Positions 15,501-23,802 of a stretch of DNA of 36,604 nucleotides are shown in pieces (position 1 is the stretch's first letter; each line of letters opens with the position of its first letter). The stretch spans positions 1-36,604 of the forward strand of contig NZ_JALEGG010000223.1 in the NCBI RefSeq assembly GCF_022763525.1. Reading direction: 5' to 3'. The DNA is from Acidovorax sp. GTDB lineage: Bacteria; Pseudomonadota; Gammaproteobacteria; Burkholderiales; Burkholderiaceae_C. Under the pieces are notes generated by a model. The model did not search any database, had not been told where the DNA came from, and was given only the letters and a program-made list of their open reading frames with translations. Both the position numbers and the translations under genes were made by a program.

Positions 15501-15712
15501 TTGCCGCGCTGCCGCTGATGCTGGGTTGGGGCGAGGGGGCGGAACTGCGCCGGCCCCTGGGGCTGGCGATTTTTGGTGGGCTCATCCTGAGCCAGATGCT
15601 CACCCTGTTCACCACGCCGGTGATCTACCTCGCCTTTGACCGGCTGGGCCGCCGCTGGACGGGCCGTGGCACGGCGGCGCCCCCCGTACAGGCCGAAGGG
15701 GAGGCACCATGA
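12506..15712 (+). CDS. RND efflux pump inner-membrane subunit MdtB/MuxB
   Basis: A 1068-residue hydrophobe/amphiphile-efflux (HAE1) pump. The start SRPFIERPVATALLMLAIVL, the PALPEVDYPTIQV-like motif (SALPEVDYPTIQ) and DVAEQEVQAAINA are MdtB-like. The proton-relay aspartates lie in TM4 (TGFVVDDAIVMIEN, about residues 433-434) and the Lys in GIVKKNAIMMID. Two periplasmic domains and twelve membrane segments fit the family. The protein is about 28 residues longer than the Escherichia coli one, because residues about 277-312 carry an extra segment encoded by GC-rich palindromic DNA (see 13331-13441). Its stop overlaps the mdtC start as ATGA. With MdtC it should form a heterotrimer driven by proton flow that exports drugs or bile-salt-like compounds. 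Confidence 0.95.
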   Translation: MSPSRPFIERPVATALLMLAIVLAGLLGFRFLPLSALPEVDYPTIQVQTLYPGASPEVMSRTVSAPLERQFGQMPGLTRMASTSASGVSIITLQFGLGLALDVAEQEVQAAINAGNSLLPADLPAPPVYAKVNPADAPVLTLAISSDTLPLTEVQNLVNTRLAQKISQVSGVGLVSLAGGQRPAVRIQADTKALASYGIGLDTLRTAITSANANSAKGSFDGPQRSYTINANDQLLTVDDYKNLIVSWRNGAPVRMLEVARVVESAENNRLGAWAGVNDPLRAAPGRPQQAGAPSGGSEPHEVGSVGASITPAIILNVQRQPGANVIATVDNIKKLLPELQAGLPASLKVQVLSDRTTGIRGSVHHVELELVLAVLMVVLVIFFFLHSLRATVIASLAVPISLIGTCGVMYLLGYSLNNLSLMALTIATGFVVDDAIVMIENIARYLEEGEPPFQAALKGATQIGFTIISLTVSLIAVLIPLLFMSDVVGRLFREFAVTLAITILISGVVSLTLVPMMAARWLRAEPVGGPQGVAGRINRGFERVIGGYDRWLQWVLRHQGATLVVAVLTLALTALLYVVIPKGLFPTQDTGQLQARIEASQDVSYARMSELQQAAVRAILQDPDVLSLSSFVGVDAANNTMLNAGRMLINLKPQRDSQEAIMQRLHERVRSVAGVTLYLQPTQDLTIDAETGPTEYRVSIGGVDAAQVNDWTRKLAERLQREPKVRNATTDAGAQGLSAYVDIDRNTASRLSVTASSVDDTLYSAFGQRIVSTIFTETNQYRVILEAQQEGMNTPEALGTLQLRTGSGTPTPLAAVATIREQLAPLQITRVAQYPAATLGFDKAEGVSLGSAVDAIRAAAKEIGMPQGLSMEFLGAAGAYEKSLSSQLWLILAAMVCVYIVLGVLYESYIHPVTILSTLPSAGVGALLALMLTGNDLGVIGIIGIILLIGIVKKNAIMMIDFAIDAERHQNMPPQQAIHQAALLRFRPILMTTLAALFAALPLMLGWGEGAELRRPLGLAIFGGLILSQMLTLFTTPVIYLAFDRLGRRWTGRGTAAPPVQAEGEAP
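13331..13441. repeat. GC-rich palindromic insertion in frame within mdtB
   Basis: This stretch contains GGGGTC-AAC-GACCCC (13331-13345) and GCCCCCTCGGGGGGC (13382-13396), and ends GAGCGTGGGGGCTTCC. The downstream part looks like an interspersed GC-rich repeat I associate with Comamonadaceae genomes (from memory, not checked). It encodes residues about 277-312, for which the E. coli MdtB sequence has only about four residues between LGAWA and the next conserved strand. The reading frame is kept through it. Confidence 0.65.
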
Positions 15713-18700
15713 ACCTCTCGCGCCCCTTCGTGGAGCGTCCGGTGGCCACGGTGCTGCTGACGATCGGCGTGGCCCTGGCAGGTATCGCCGCATTTTTTGT
15801 GCTGCCGGTGTCGCCGCTGCCGCAGGTGGACTACCCGGCCATCTCGGTGTCGGCCACGCGGGCCGGTGCCAGCCCCGAGACCATGGCTACCAGCGTGGCC
15901 ACGCCGCTGGAGCGGCGGCTGGGGGTGATCGCCGGGGTCAATGAAATGACCTCGACCAGCTCCAGCGGATCGGCACGCGTGAGCCTGCAGTTCGACCTGA
16001 ACCGCAACATCGATGCGGCCGCGCGCGAGGTGCAGGCCGCCATCAACGCGGCGCGGGCCGACCTGCCCGCCACGCTGCGCAGCAACCCCACGTACCGCAA
16101 GCGCAACTCGGCGGCATCACCCGTCATCATCCTGGCGCTCACTTCTAAGACGCGCACGCCTGGCGAGATCTACGATGCAGTCTCCAACGTCGTCAGCCAG
16201 CGCCTTTCGCAGGTCGACGGGGTGGGCGAGGTGGAGATCGGTGGCGGCTCGCTGCCCGCCGTGCGCGTGGAGCTGTTGCCCTTCGCGCTCCACCGCTACG
16301 GCATCAGCACCGAAGACGTGCGCGCGGCCATCCAGGCCTCCAACGCCAACCGGCCCAAGGGCGCCATCGAAGGCGACGGGCGCCGCCTGCAGATCTACAC
16401 GCCATCGCCCGCGCGCAAGGCGGCAGAGTACGAGTCGCTCATCGTCGCCTGGCGCAACAACGCCGCCGTGCGGCTGGGGGACGTGGCGCGCGTGGTGGAC
16501 GGGGTGGAAAACCGCCGCACGGTGGGCCTGTTCAACGGCGAGCCCGCCATCATCGTGCTGGTCACGCGCCAGCCGGGGGCGAACATCATCGAGACGGTGG
16601 ATGCCGTGCGCGCGCTGTTGCCCGACCTGCAGGCCCAGCTGCCGCAGGACATTCAGGTGGCCGTGGCGTCCGACAGCACCAACTCCATCCGTTCGTCCCT
16701 GCACGAGATCGAGCTGACGCTGATGGTCTCCATCGCCCTCGTGGTGCTGGTGGTGGGCCTCTTCTTGCGCAAGGCACGGGCCACGGTGATCCCGGCGGTG
16801 GCCACCGTGGTGTCGCTGCTGGGAACCTTCGGCGTGATGTACTTCCTGGGCTTCAGCCTCAACAACCTGAGCCTGATGGCGCTCACCGTGGCCACGGGCT
16901 TTGTGGTGGACGACGCCATCGTGGTGCTGGAGAACACCATGCGCCACATCGAGGCCGGCATGGACCGCATGCAGGCCGCGCTGCAGGGTGCGCGCGAGGT
17001 GGGGTTCACGGTGCTGTCGATCAGCCTGTCGCTGGTGGCGGTGTTCATTCCGCTCTTGTTCATGGATGGACAGGTGGGGCGGCTGTTCCGCGAGTTCGCG
17101 GTCACGCTGTCGGTGGCGGTGATGATCTCGCTGGTGATCTCGCTCACCACCACGCCCATGATGTGTGCGTGGCTCCTGCGGGCGCACGACCCGGCCAGCG
17201 ACAAGCCCCCTTCGCGCCTGGCCCGGTGGGCCGAGCGCGGCTATCGGGGCGTGCTGCGGGTGTATGAACACAGCCTGGACTGGGCGCTGGCGAGCAAGGG
17301 TCTGGTGATCCTCATCCTGCTGGCGGTGATCGGGCTCAACGTATACCTGTTCGCCAAGATCCCCAAGGGATACTTCCCCGAGCAGGACAACGGTCAGCTC
17401 AACGCGGGCCTCAGGGCCGACCAGAGCATTTCGTCCGATGCCCTGGCGCGCAAGCTGCGCGAGGCTGTGGAGATCATCCGCAAGGACCCTGCCGTGGACA
17501 CTGTGGTCGGCTTTTCGGGGGGCGGGCGTGCCGGGGGCGGGTTCATGTTCGTGAACCTCAAGCCTTTGAAGCAGCGCACGGACAGCACCCCGGCCGTCAT
17601 CGCGCGCTTGCGGCCGCAGCTCAACCAGATCACGGGCTTGCGCGTTTTCCTGAACCCCGTGCAGGACTTGCGCATGGGCGGGCGCTCCAGCAACTCCACC
17701 TACCAGTACACGCTCAAGAGCGACAACATGGCGGACCTCAAGCAATGGGCGGGCAAGCTGGCCGACCGGCTCAAGGAGGAAAGCCTGCTCAAGGACGTGG
17801 ATACCGACCAGGCTGAAAACGGCGTGGAGACGTACATCGAGGTGGACAAGGCCACAGCCTCGCGCCTGGGCGTGAGTGCCTCGGCCATCGACAACGCGCT
17901 GTACAACGCCTTCGGCCAGCGCTCGGTGGCCACCATTTACGGCGAGCTCAACCAATACGCCGTCATCATGGAGTGGGCGCCGGAGTACACCCGGGGCCCG
18001 CCGGCCCTCCAGGATATCTACGTGGCCAGCAACCCGACCGGTGCCACGGGCACGGCGGCCAACCCGGGCCAGCGGGGCGCGTCCACCGGCAATGTCCTCA
18101 GCACCACGCCATCGACCATGGTGCCGCTGAGCGCCTTGGCGCGCGTGGTGGAGCGGGCATCGCCCACCTCCATCAGCCACCAGGATGGCGAGCTGGCGAC
18201 CACCATCTCGTTCAACATCGACCCCGGGACCTCGCTGGAGCAGGCGCGCCAGGTCATCGAGCAGGCGGAGGCCGACATCGCCATGCCCACCAACGTGCGC
18301 GGCAGCTTTCAGGGCACGGCGCTCAGCGCCCAGCAGTCGCAGGGACAGCAGGCGTTCCTGATCTTCACCGCCATCGTGGTGATCTACATCGTGCTCGGTG
18401 TGCTGTATGAAAGCCTGATCCACCCGATCACGGTGCTCACCACGCTACCGTCGGCGGGGGTGGGTGCCGTGCTGGCGCTGCTGCTGTTCAACATGCAGTT
18501 CACCATCATCGCGCTCATCGGGGTGTTCCTGCTGATCGGCATCGTCAAGAAGAACGCGATCATGATCATCGACTTTGCGCTGGACGCCGAGCGCGCGCGT
18601 GGGCTCACGGCGCTGGAGGCCGTGCGCGAGGCCTGCATCCTGCGGTTTCGGCCCATCCTTATGACGACGGTAGCGGCGGCGCTGGGGGCCTTGCCGCTGG

Positions 18701-18891
18701 CCATCGGCTTCGGGCAGGGCTCGGAACTGCGCCAGCCTCTGGGGGTGGCGATCATCGGCGGGCTCATCGCGAGCCAGTTGCTCACCTTGCTGACCACGCC
18801 GGTGGTCTATGTGCTGCTCGACAAGCTGCGCAAGCCCGCACCCAACGAACAACAACTCAGCCGCGCCGGGGCTCACGGTGCCGCTGCCTGA
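15709..18891 (+). CDS. RND efflux pump inner-membrane subunit MdtC/MuxC
   Basis: A 1060-residue paralog of MdtB that forms the second type of subunit in the heterotrimeric pump. It starts LSRPFVERPVATVLLTIGVA, with PLPQVDYPAISV and EMTSTSSSGSARVSLQFDLN. The proton-relay aspartates are in TGFVVDDAIVVLEN (about 399-400) and the Lys in GIVKKNAIMIIDFA. It is translationally coupled to mdtB (ATGA overlap), and GGGGAGG lies just before the ATG. A Gly/Thr/Pro-rich stretch at about residues 773-804 (SNPTGATGTAANPGQRG and onward) is some 25 residues longer than the corresponding loop in E. coli MdtC. The outer membrane factor gene follows after 10 bases. Confidence 0.95.
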   Translation: MNLSRPFVERPVATVLLTIGVALAGIAAFFVLPVSPLPQVDYPAISVSATRAGASPETMATSVATPLERRLGVIAGVNEMTSTSSSGSARVSLQFDLNRNIDAAAREVQAAINAARADLPATLRSNPTYRKRNSAASPVIILALTSKTRTPGEIYDAVSNVVSQRLSQVDGVGEVEIGGGSLPAVRVELLPFALHRYGISTEDVRAAIQASNANRPKGAIEGDGRRLQIYTPSPARKAAEYESLIVAWRNNAAVRLGDVARVVDGVENRRTVGLFNGEPAIIVLVTRQPGANIIETVDAVRALLPDLQAQLPQDIQVAVASDSTNSIRSSLHEIELTLMVSIALVVLVVGLFLRKARATVIPAVATVVSLLGTFGVMYFLGFSLNNLSLMALTVATGFVVDDAIVVLENTMRHIEAGMDRMQAALQGAREVGFTVLSISLSLVAVFIPLLFMDGQVGRLFREFAVTLSVAVMISLVISLTTTPMMCAWLLRAHDPASDKPPSRLARWAERGYRGVLRVYEHSLDWALASKGLVILILLAVIGLNVYLFAKIPKGYFPEQDNGQLNAGLRADQSISSDALARKLREAVEIIRKDPAVDTVVGFSGGGRAGGGFMFVNLKPLKQRTDSTPAVIARLRPQLNQITGLRVFLNPVQDLRMGGRSSNSTYQYTLKSDNMADLKQWAGKLADRLKEESLLKDVDTDQAENGVETYIEVDKATASRLGVSASAIDNALYNAFGQRSVATIYGELNQYAVIMEWAPEYTRGPPALQDIYVASNPTGATGTAANPGQRGASTGNVLSTTPSTMVPLSALARVVERASPTSISHQDGELATTISFNIDPGTSLEQARQVIEQAEADIAMPTNVRGSFQGTALSAQQSQGQQAFLIFTAIVVIYIVLGVLYESLIHPITVLTTLPSAGVGAVLALLLFNMQFTIIALIGVFLLIGIVKKNAIMIIDFALDAERARGLTALEAVREACILRFRPILMTTVAAALGALPLAIGFGQGSELRQPLGVAIIGGLIASQLLTLLTTPVVYVLLDKLRKPAPNEQQLSRAGAHGAAA

Positions 18892-18901
18892 CCAGCGTTC
18901 C

Positions 18902-20350
18902 ATGACACTTCTATTTGCTTCGCTCATCCATCGAACGCGTGAGGCCGCCGGCACGCGGCGGGCCGCCCTGGCACTGGCAGCCGCCGTGCTGCTGCCAGCC
19001 TGTACGACCACGCCGCCCTACCAGCCGCCCGCGATGGCGGTTCCCGCTGCCTTCAAGGAGGCTGGGGCCACCTGGACTCCTGCGGCGCCCGCCGACGCGC
19101 TGGACCGCGGCCCCTGGTGGGAGCTGTTCCAGGACGCCGAGCTCAACCGCCTCGCCGAGCAGGTGGAGCTGTCCAACCAGAACATCGCTGCGGCCGTGGC
19201 TGCCTACGCGCAGGCGCAGGCCGTGGTACGCCAGCAGCGTGCGGGCCTGCTGCCGTCGGTGAGCCTGTCGGGCGGTGCCACGCGCATGGGCGGCGAGGGC
19301 GCGGCGCGATCCGGCCTGTCCACGCAGGCATCGCTGGGCGTGGACTGGGCGCCGGACCTCTGGGGCCGCTTGCAAAGCGGCGTCGACAGCGCCCAGGCCA
19401 GCGCGCAGGCCAGCGAAGCCGACCTGGCCTCGGCCCGCCTGTCAGCCGTGGGCACCCTGGCCTCGGCCTACTTTCAGCTGCGCGAGGCCGACGCGGAAAT
19501 CGACCTGCTGCAGGCCACAGTCGAAGGCTACGAGCGCAGCCTGCAGATTGCGCGCAACCGCTATGGCGCTGGCGTGGTGGCGCAGACCGATGTGCTGCAG
19601 GCGCAGACCCAGCTGGCCAACGCCCGGGCCGACTTGGCCACCGTGCGGCAGAACCGGGCGCGCTTCGAGCATGCGCTGGCCGTGCTGACCGGGCGGGCGC
19701 CTGCCGACTTTGCGCTGGCGCGCGCCCAGTGGGTGCCCGCCGTGCCAGACGTGCCGCTGGGCATACCTTCCACGCTGCTGCAGCGCCGGCCCGACATTGC
19801 GTCGGCCGAGCGCGCCGTGGCGGCTGCGAATGCGCAGATCGGCATCCAGCGCGCGGGCTACTTTCCGAACCTGAGCCTGGGTGCCTCCGCGGGCACCAGC
19901 GGTGGCAGCGTGGCCGACCTGTTCAAGGCATCGTCGCTGGTGTGGTCGCTGGGCCTGTCGGTGGCGCAGACCCTCTTTGATGCCGGGGCCACGGCGGCCC
20001 GTGTGGAAGAGGCCCAGGCCGCGCGCGACGGACGTGTCGCGGCCTACCGCCAGACCGTGCTCACGGCCTTCCAGAGCGTGGAGGACCAGCTCACCGTGCT
20101 GCGCACCCTGCAGGAGCAGGAGCCTCTGCGCCGCGAGGCCGTGGCGGCCGCCGAGCGTACCGCGCAGCAACTGCTCAACCGCTACCGCGAAGGCCAGGTG
20201 AGCTACACGGAGGTGGTGACGGCCCAGGTCTCGGCGCTGTCCGCGCAGCGGGCGCTGCTGCAGCTGCAGGTCAACCGGCAACTGGCGGTGGTGACGCTGG
20301 TGCAGGCGCTGGGCGGCGGTTGGCAGGCACCGTGGCAGCCCCCTGTCTGA
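18902..20350 (+). CDS. Outer membrane efflux factor, NodT/OprM family lipoprotein
   Basis: The 482-residue protein starts with a lipoprotein signal ending in LLPAC, so Cys34 is probably lipidated. Two outer membrane efflux repeats follow, with the usual long alpha-helical barrel segments. Family motifs visible include WWELFQDAELN, YFQLREADAEIDLLQATVE, RRPDIASAERAVAAANAQIG, and GYFPNLSLGASAG. It should form the TolC-like trimeric channel for the MdtABC pump. The gene order adaptor, pump B, pump C, channel is that of MuxABC-OpmB of Pseudomonas rather than E. coli mdtABC, where the channel TolC is encoded elsewhere. The 10-base gap to mdtC indicates one operon. Confidence 0.93.
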   Translation: MTLLFASLIHRTREAAGTRRAALALAAAVLLPACTTTPPYQPPAMAVPAAFKEAGATWTPAAPADALDRGPWWELFQDAELNRLAEQVELSNQNIAAAVAAYAQAQAVVRQQRAGLLPSVSLSGGATRMGGEGAARSGLSTQASLGVDWAPDLWGRLQSGVDSAQASAQASEADLASARLSAVGTLASAYFQLREADAEIDLLQATVEGYERSLQIARNRYGAGVVAQTDVLQAQTQLANARADLATVRQNRARFEHALAVLTGRAPADFALARAQWVPAVPDVPLGIPSTLLQRRPDIASAERAVAAANAQIGIQRAGYFPNLSLGASAGTSGGSVADLFKASSLVWSLGLSVAQTLFDAGATAARVEEAQAARDGRVAAYRQTVLTAFQSVEDQLTVLRTLQEQEPLRREAVAAAERTAQQLLNRYREGQVSYTEVVTAQVSALSAQRALLQLQVNRQLAVVTLVQALGGGWQAPWQPPV

Positions 20351-20383
20351 GGGCCGCCCGACGCGGCTGGGCATATACTCCTG

Positions 20384-20433
20384 TTTTGATAGCTGCTAGC
20401 GCTTGATTAGCAAGCGCTAGCGCATGATTTGAT
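20384..20433 (+). repeat. Dispersed palindromic repeat, copy 3 (intergenic, perfect hairpin)
   Basis: TTTTGATAGCT is followed by a perfect 11-bp inverted repeat: GCTAGCGCTTG (20395-20405), loop ATTAG, CAAGCGCTAGC (20411-20421), then GCATGATTTGA. It lies between the efflux channel stop and the uppP ribosome binding site, so it would be in the uppP leader or at the end of the efflux transcript. There is no T-tract, so it is not a classical terminator. It is the best preserved copy of the family. Confidence 0.8.
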
Positions 20434-20445
20434 TCCAATTCTTTC

Positions 20446-20451
20446 AAGGAG
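20446..20451 (+). promoter_or_regulatory. Ribosome binding site of uppP
   Basis: AAGGAG lies five bases before the GTG at 20457 and decides the non-ATG start. Confidence 0.75.
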
Positions 20452-20456
20452 TCCGC

Positions 20457-21281
20457 GTGGACGTTGTATTGCTGGTCAAGGCCGCCATCATGGGCGTGGT
20501 CGAGGGCCTGACCGAGTTCCTGCCCATTTCCTCCACGGGGCACCTGATCCTGGCGGGATCGCTGCTGGGCTTCGACGACGCGAAGGCCAAGGTCTTTGAC
20601 ATCGCCATCCAGACCGGCGCCATCTTCGCCGTCATCCTGGTGTACTGGCAGAAGATCCGTGACACCCTGGTGGCGCTCCCCACCCAGCGCCAGGCACAGC
20701 GCTTCGCGCTCAACGTGTGCATCGGCTTCCTGCCCGCGGTGTTGCTGGGCCTGCTGTTCGGCAAGGCCATCAAGGCCCATCTGTTCACCCCTGTCGTGGT
20801 GGCCAGTACCTTCATCATCGGCGGCTTCATCATTTTGTGGGCGGAGCGCCGTTCCCCCGCAGCCGCCCGCATCCAGTCGGTCGATGACATGACGCCGCTG
20901 GATGCCCTCAAGGTCGGCCTCGTGCAGTGCCTGGCCATGGTGCCAGGCACGAGCCGCAGCGGTGCCACCATCATCGGCGGCATGCTGCTGGGGCTGTCGC
21001 GCAAGGCCGCCACCGACTTTTCGTTCTTCCTGGCCATCCCCACACTGATTGGCGCCGGGGTCTACAGCCTGTACAAGGAGCGCGCGCTGCTGTCGGCCGC
21101 CGATCTGCCCATGTTCATGACCGGGCTGGTGTTTTCCTTCCTGAGCGCCTGGCTGTGTGTGCGCTGGCTTTTGCGCTACATCAGTACCCACAGCTTTGTT
21201 CCGTTTGCGTACTACCGCATCGTGTTTGGTGTGGTGGTTTTGTTGACTGCCTGGACTGGCCTGGTGCAGTGGGCAGATTGA
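20457..21281 (+). CDS. uppP: Undecaprenyl-diphosphatase UppP
   Basis: A 274-residue inner-membrane enzyme of the BacA/UppP family. It removes a phosphate from undecaprenyl diphosphate to recycle the lipid carrier for peptidoglycan and other cell-wall polymers; overproduction gives bacitracin resistance. The active-site motifs are complete: [15 protein letters not shown] (about 16-30) with its glutamates, and [14 protein letters not shown] (about 161-174) with the catalytic Ser/Arg. About eight membrane segments are visible. The start is GTG with a strong AAGGAG site. It lies 106 bases after the efflux operon, behind a palindromic repeat, and 10 bases before the MipA-like gene, with which it is probably cotranscribed. 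Confidence 0.96.
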   Translation: MDVVLLVKAAIMGVVEGLTEFLPISSTGHLILAGSLLGFDDAKAKVFDIAIQTGAIFAVILVYWQKIRDTLVALPTQRQAQRFALNVCIGFLPAVLLGLLFGKAIKAHLFTPVVVASTFIIGGFIILWAERRSPAAARIQSVDDMTPLDALKVGLVQCLAMVPGTSRSGATIIGGMLLGLSRKAATDFSFFLAIPTLIGAGVYSLYKERALLSAADLPMFMTGLVFSFLSAWLCVRWLLRYISTHSFVPFAYYRIVFGVVVLLTAWTGLVQWAD

Positions 21282-21291
21282 TAATCCCGCC

Positions 21292-22146
21292 ATGCGCCGT
21301 TCTATCCTGACTCTTCGCTGCCTCTCCTGCACCATTGCGCTGGCTTGCCTGGGCGTCTGGCCGGCAGCGCACGCAGCCACTGAAGAAGCCCAGGACGGCG
21401 ATGAGTCCGCCAAGCCCCGCTTCAACTATGCCCTGGGGGCGCTGGTCAGCTCCAGCCCCGACTATGCCGGCGGCGATGGCCGCAAGAACAGCCTGCGCCC
21501 AGCCTGGGCGGTGGAGTATGGGCGCTTCCGGCTCAGCACCTCGCGCGGCAGCGCCTTCATGGGCCACGGGCTGGCCCCGCGCGATGCGGGTGGTGCCAGC
21601 GCAACCTTGGCCCAGGGGGACCAGTTCAACCTGAGCGCCTCGCTGCGCATCGACAAGGGCCGTGACGCATCGGATGCGCCCATCCTCATTGGCCTGCCTT
21701 CGGTGCGGTCCACGTTGCGCGCCCGGGTGAGCGCGGGCTACGCCCTCACACCGCGCTGGTCCGTTGGCGCCGGCATCTCGCAAGACATTCTGGGGCGCGA
21801 CGGCGGTGCACAGATCTCCACCAGCGTGGCCTACACCTGGCCGCTGACCGAGCAAACCAAGGTGGTTTTTGGCGCGGGCGCGAGCTTTGGCGACCGCAAG
21901 TACCTGGGCAGCCATTTTGGCGTGCCCCCTGGCAGCGCCAGCCCCCTGCCGGTGTTCGAGCCAGGGGCGGGGCTCTACAGCGTGGACGCGGGGGTGGAGG
22001 TGATGTCCGCCCTCAGCCGCCACTGGGTGATCCTGGGGGCGGCCCGGGTGTCCCAACTCCAGGGCGACGCACGGCGAAGCCCGCTCACCATCGAGCCCAC
22101 GGGGTACTCTGTGTCTGTGGGCCTCGCCTATCGCTGTTGCCGCTAG
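21292..22146 (+). CDS. MipA/OmpV family outer membrane protein
   Basis: A 284-residue protein with a signal peptide (cleavage probably after PAAHA, about residue 28) and a beta-barrel pattern of short alternating strands with aromatic ends: FNYALGALVSSSPDYAGGDG, WAVEYGRFRLS, RARVSAGYALT, ISTSVAYTW and a final YSVSVGLAYRC. The SPDYAGGDGRKNSLRPAW start of the mature part is typical of MipA/OmpV. E. coli MipA is a scaffold between murein synthase and hydrolase, and OmpV-like proteins are porin-like; the role here is not known. The 10-base gap to uppP suggests coexpression, which would fit a cell-wall role. The C-terminus ends in CCR and not in an aromatic residue, slightly unusual for a barrel. 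Confidence 0.88.
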   Translation: MRRSILTLRCLSCTIALACLGVWPAAHAATEEAQDGDESAKPRFNYALGALVSSSPDYAGGDGRKNSLRPAWAVEYGRFRLSTSRGSAFMGHGLAPRDAGGASATLAQGDQFNLSASLRIDKGRDASDAPILIGLPSVRSTLRARVSAGYALTPRWSVGAGISQDILGRDGGAQISTSVAYTWPLTEQTKVVFGAGASFGDRKYLGSHFGVPPGSASPLPVFEPGAGLYSVDAGVEVMSALSRHWVILGAARVSQLQGDARRSPLTIEPTGYSVSVGLAYRCCR

Positions 22147-22425
22147 GCCAAGCTTGTCAGCTGGCGGCTCCGTGCCGGGCCGCGGGGCCTAGCCCGATAT
22201 CAAGTCCCTGAAGATACCCTGGGCGGCCGATGTTGTGCGGGGGCGATACGCCCTCGTGGTTCGGGATCGCGGGCTGGTGCGGCTGCCAGCAGGCGAAAGT
22301 GATAAGCTGCCGCTGACACACTGTTACCTGTAGCAGGGCGATGAGAAGCGGCCTCCGCCAAAGGCGGGGCAGCGCTCGATTGCCTCTCCTGTCGATGACT
22401 ATCTTTCCCCCGGGGCTATCGCCGC
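22147..22425. other. Intergenic region before the PAS-GGDEF gene
   Basis: These 279 bases hold no gene I can support. A hairpin-capable GC-rich run, GCCTCCGCC-AAA-GGCGGGGC, lies at about 22352-22371. The diguanylate cyclase promoter is presumably here, but no clear -35/-10 pair is seen. Confidence 0.35.
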
Positions 22426-23757
22426 ATGATGCAAGACGAGCCTGAGTTGCCGCCGCCCGCCAGTGCCGTCCATCAGGATTCCTGGTCCAAGGCCGAATTG
22501 CTGGACCTGATCACACGCAGCGCGGGCGCCACCATGGCCGTGATCGATCGCAACCTGGCCATGATCTATGTGAACGATGAGTACGCCCGTTGGTTCGGTA
22601 CCGTGCCTGAGCGTTTGATTGGGAAAACGCTGGTCGAGGTGTATGGCGAAATGGACGCCGCCCGTTTCATGCCTTTCGTCGAACGTGTGCTGCAGGGCGA
22701 GCGGGTGCAGTACCAGCGCCTTTTGCGCACGCCTTATGGCGTGGATGAATGGCGCACCATCTGCCTGACGCCCTGGCACAACCGCCAGGGGCTGGTGGAT
22801 GGCTTCATCACCACGGCGCTAGACGTTCACGAACTGCAGGTCACCATGAACGCGCTGCGCGCGGCCAACCAGCGCCTGTCCTCGCACATGGAAAACAGTC
22901 CGCTCGCCGTGCTGGAGATGGACCACAACCTGAGACTTCTTCATTGCTCGCAGCGAGCGGTGCAGCTGATGGGCTGGCTGCATGTGGCCGGGCTGGAGGG
23001 GCGCCTGCTGACAGAGCTGGTGGGGCCGTTGTCCCAGAACGAAGGGCTTCACCACGCGCTGCAGCGTCTGCAGTCGGGGCAGGAGTCGCAGAACCGCGCG
23101 GAAACCTGCTTTGTGCGGGACGACGGCAGCGAAATGCACTGCGAGTGGTTCAATTCCGCGCTGACCGATGCCCAGGGGCAGGTCACATCGATCATGGCGC
23201 TGGTCCAGGATGTCTCGGCCAAGATCCAGATTGCCCGCCAGCAACACTATCTGGCCCACCACGATTCGCTCACTGGCCTGCTCAATCGTGCGGCCTTTCA
23301 CACGCGCCTGGAGCAGGCCCTGGCGCAGGCGCGGGGCAGCGCCGGGTCGGTGGCCTTGCTGTTCATTGACCTGGATGGCTTCAAGGGCGTGAACGACGCC
23401 GAAGGCCATCGTGCCGGAGATGAAGTGCTGCGCGTCGTGGCCCAGCGCATCGCCAGTGCCGTGCGTGCGGGGGACACCATGGCGCGGCTGGGGGGCGACG
23501 AGTTTCTGGTCATGCTCGAGCGGGAGGTCACCCGCGATGTGACCGACGCCATTGGCCACCGGATCATCGAGGCGCTGCACCAGCCGATGGCCGTGGAAGG
23601 GCGCGAGCTTTTCATTGGCGCCAGCATCGGCGTGGCGGTGTATCCGCCGCTTGAGGGGGACATCGACACCCTCATGAACCGCGCCGATCAGGCGATGTAC
23701 TCGGCCAAGCGCGCAGGCAAAGGTCGGCTTCACTACGCTGAAACCGCCAGTTGCTGA
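22426..23757 (+). CDS. PAS-PAS-GGDEF diguanylate cyclase
   Basis: A 443-residue soluble protein. A first PAS domain (about 25-135, with MAVIDRNLAMIYVNDEYARW) and a second (about 150-270, with AVLEMDHNLRLLHCSQRA) are followed by a GGDEF domain (about 275-440). The active-site loop is ARLGGDEFLVM, with GGDEF at residues 356-360. The allosteric I-site RxxD (RAGD) sits five residues before it, so product inhibition should be intact. No membrane segment or EAL domain is present. It should make cyclic di-GMP from two GTP in response to a PAS-bound ligand. It stands alone on the plus strand, convergent with the FAD oxidase. The start ATG at 22426 is immediately followed by a second ATG; no clear ribosome binding site. 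Confidence 0.92.
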   Translation: MMQDEPELPPPASAVHQDSWSKAELLDLITRSAGATMAVIDRNLAMIYVNDEYARWFGTVPERLIGKTLVEVYGEMDAARFMPFVERVLQGERVQYQRLLRTPYGVDEWRTICLTPWHNRQGLVDGFITTALDVHELQVTMNALRAANQRLSSHMENSPLAVLEMDHNLRLLHCSQRAVQLMGWLHVAGLEGRLLTELVGPLSQNEGLHHALQRLQSGQESQNRAETCFVRDDGSEMHCEWFNSALTDAQGQVTSIMALVQDVSAKIQIARQQHYLAHHDSLTGLLNRAAFHTRLEQALAQARGSAGSVALLFIDLDGFKGVNDAEGHRAGDEVLRVVAQRIASAVRAGDTMARLGGDEFLVMLEREVTRDVTDAIGHRIIEALHQPMAVEGRELFIGASIGVAVYPPLEGDIDTLMNRADQAMYSAKRAGKGRLHYAETASC

Positions 23758-23760
23758 GCG

Positions 23761-23780
23761 CCCGGGGGACGTCCCCGGGG
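23761..23780. terminator. Palindrome between convergent genes
   Basis: CCCGGGGGAC-GTCCCCGGGG is a near-perfect 10-bp inverted repeat (one mismatch) in the 45 bases between the stops of the diguanylate cyclase gene and the FAD oxidase gene. There is no T-tract on either side, so a bidirectional terminator is a reasonable but unproven reading. Confidence 0.4.
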
Positions 23781-23802
23781 CCTCGGATCTCTGCGGCGGG
23801 TC

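Noticed and set aside
20395..20421. Rho-independent terminator after the efflux operon
   Set aside because: The 11-bp stem is perfect but no T-tract follows, and the sequence belongs to the dispersed repeat family.
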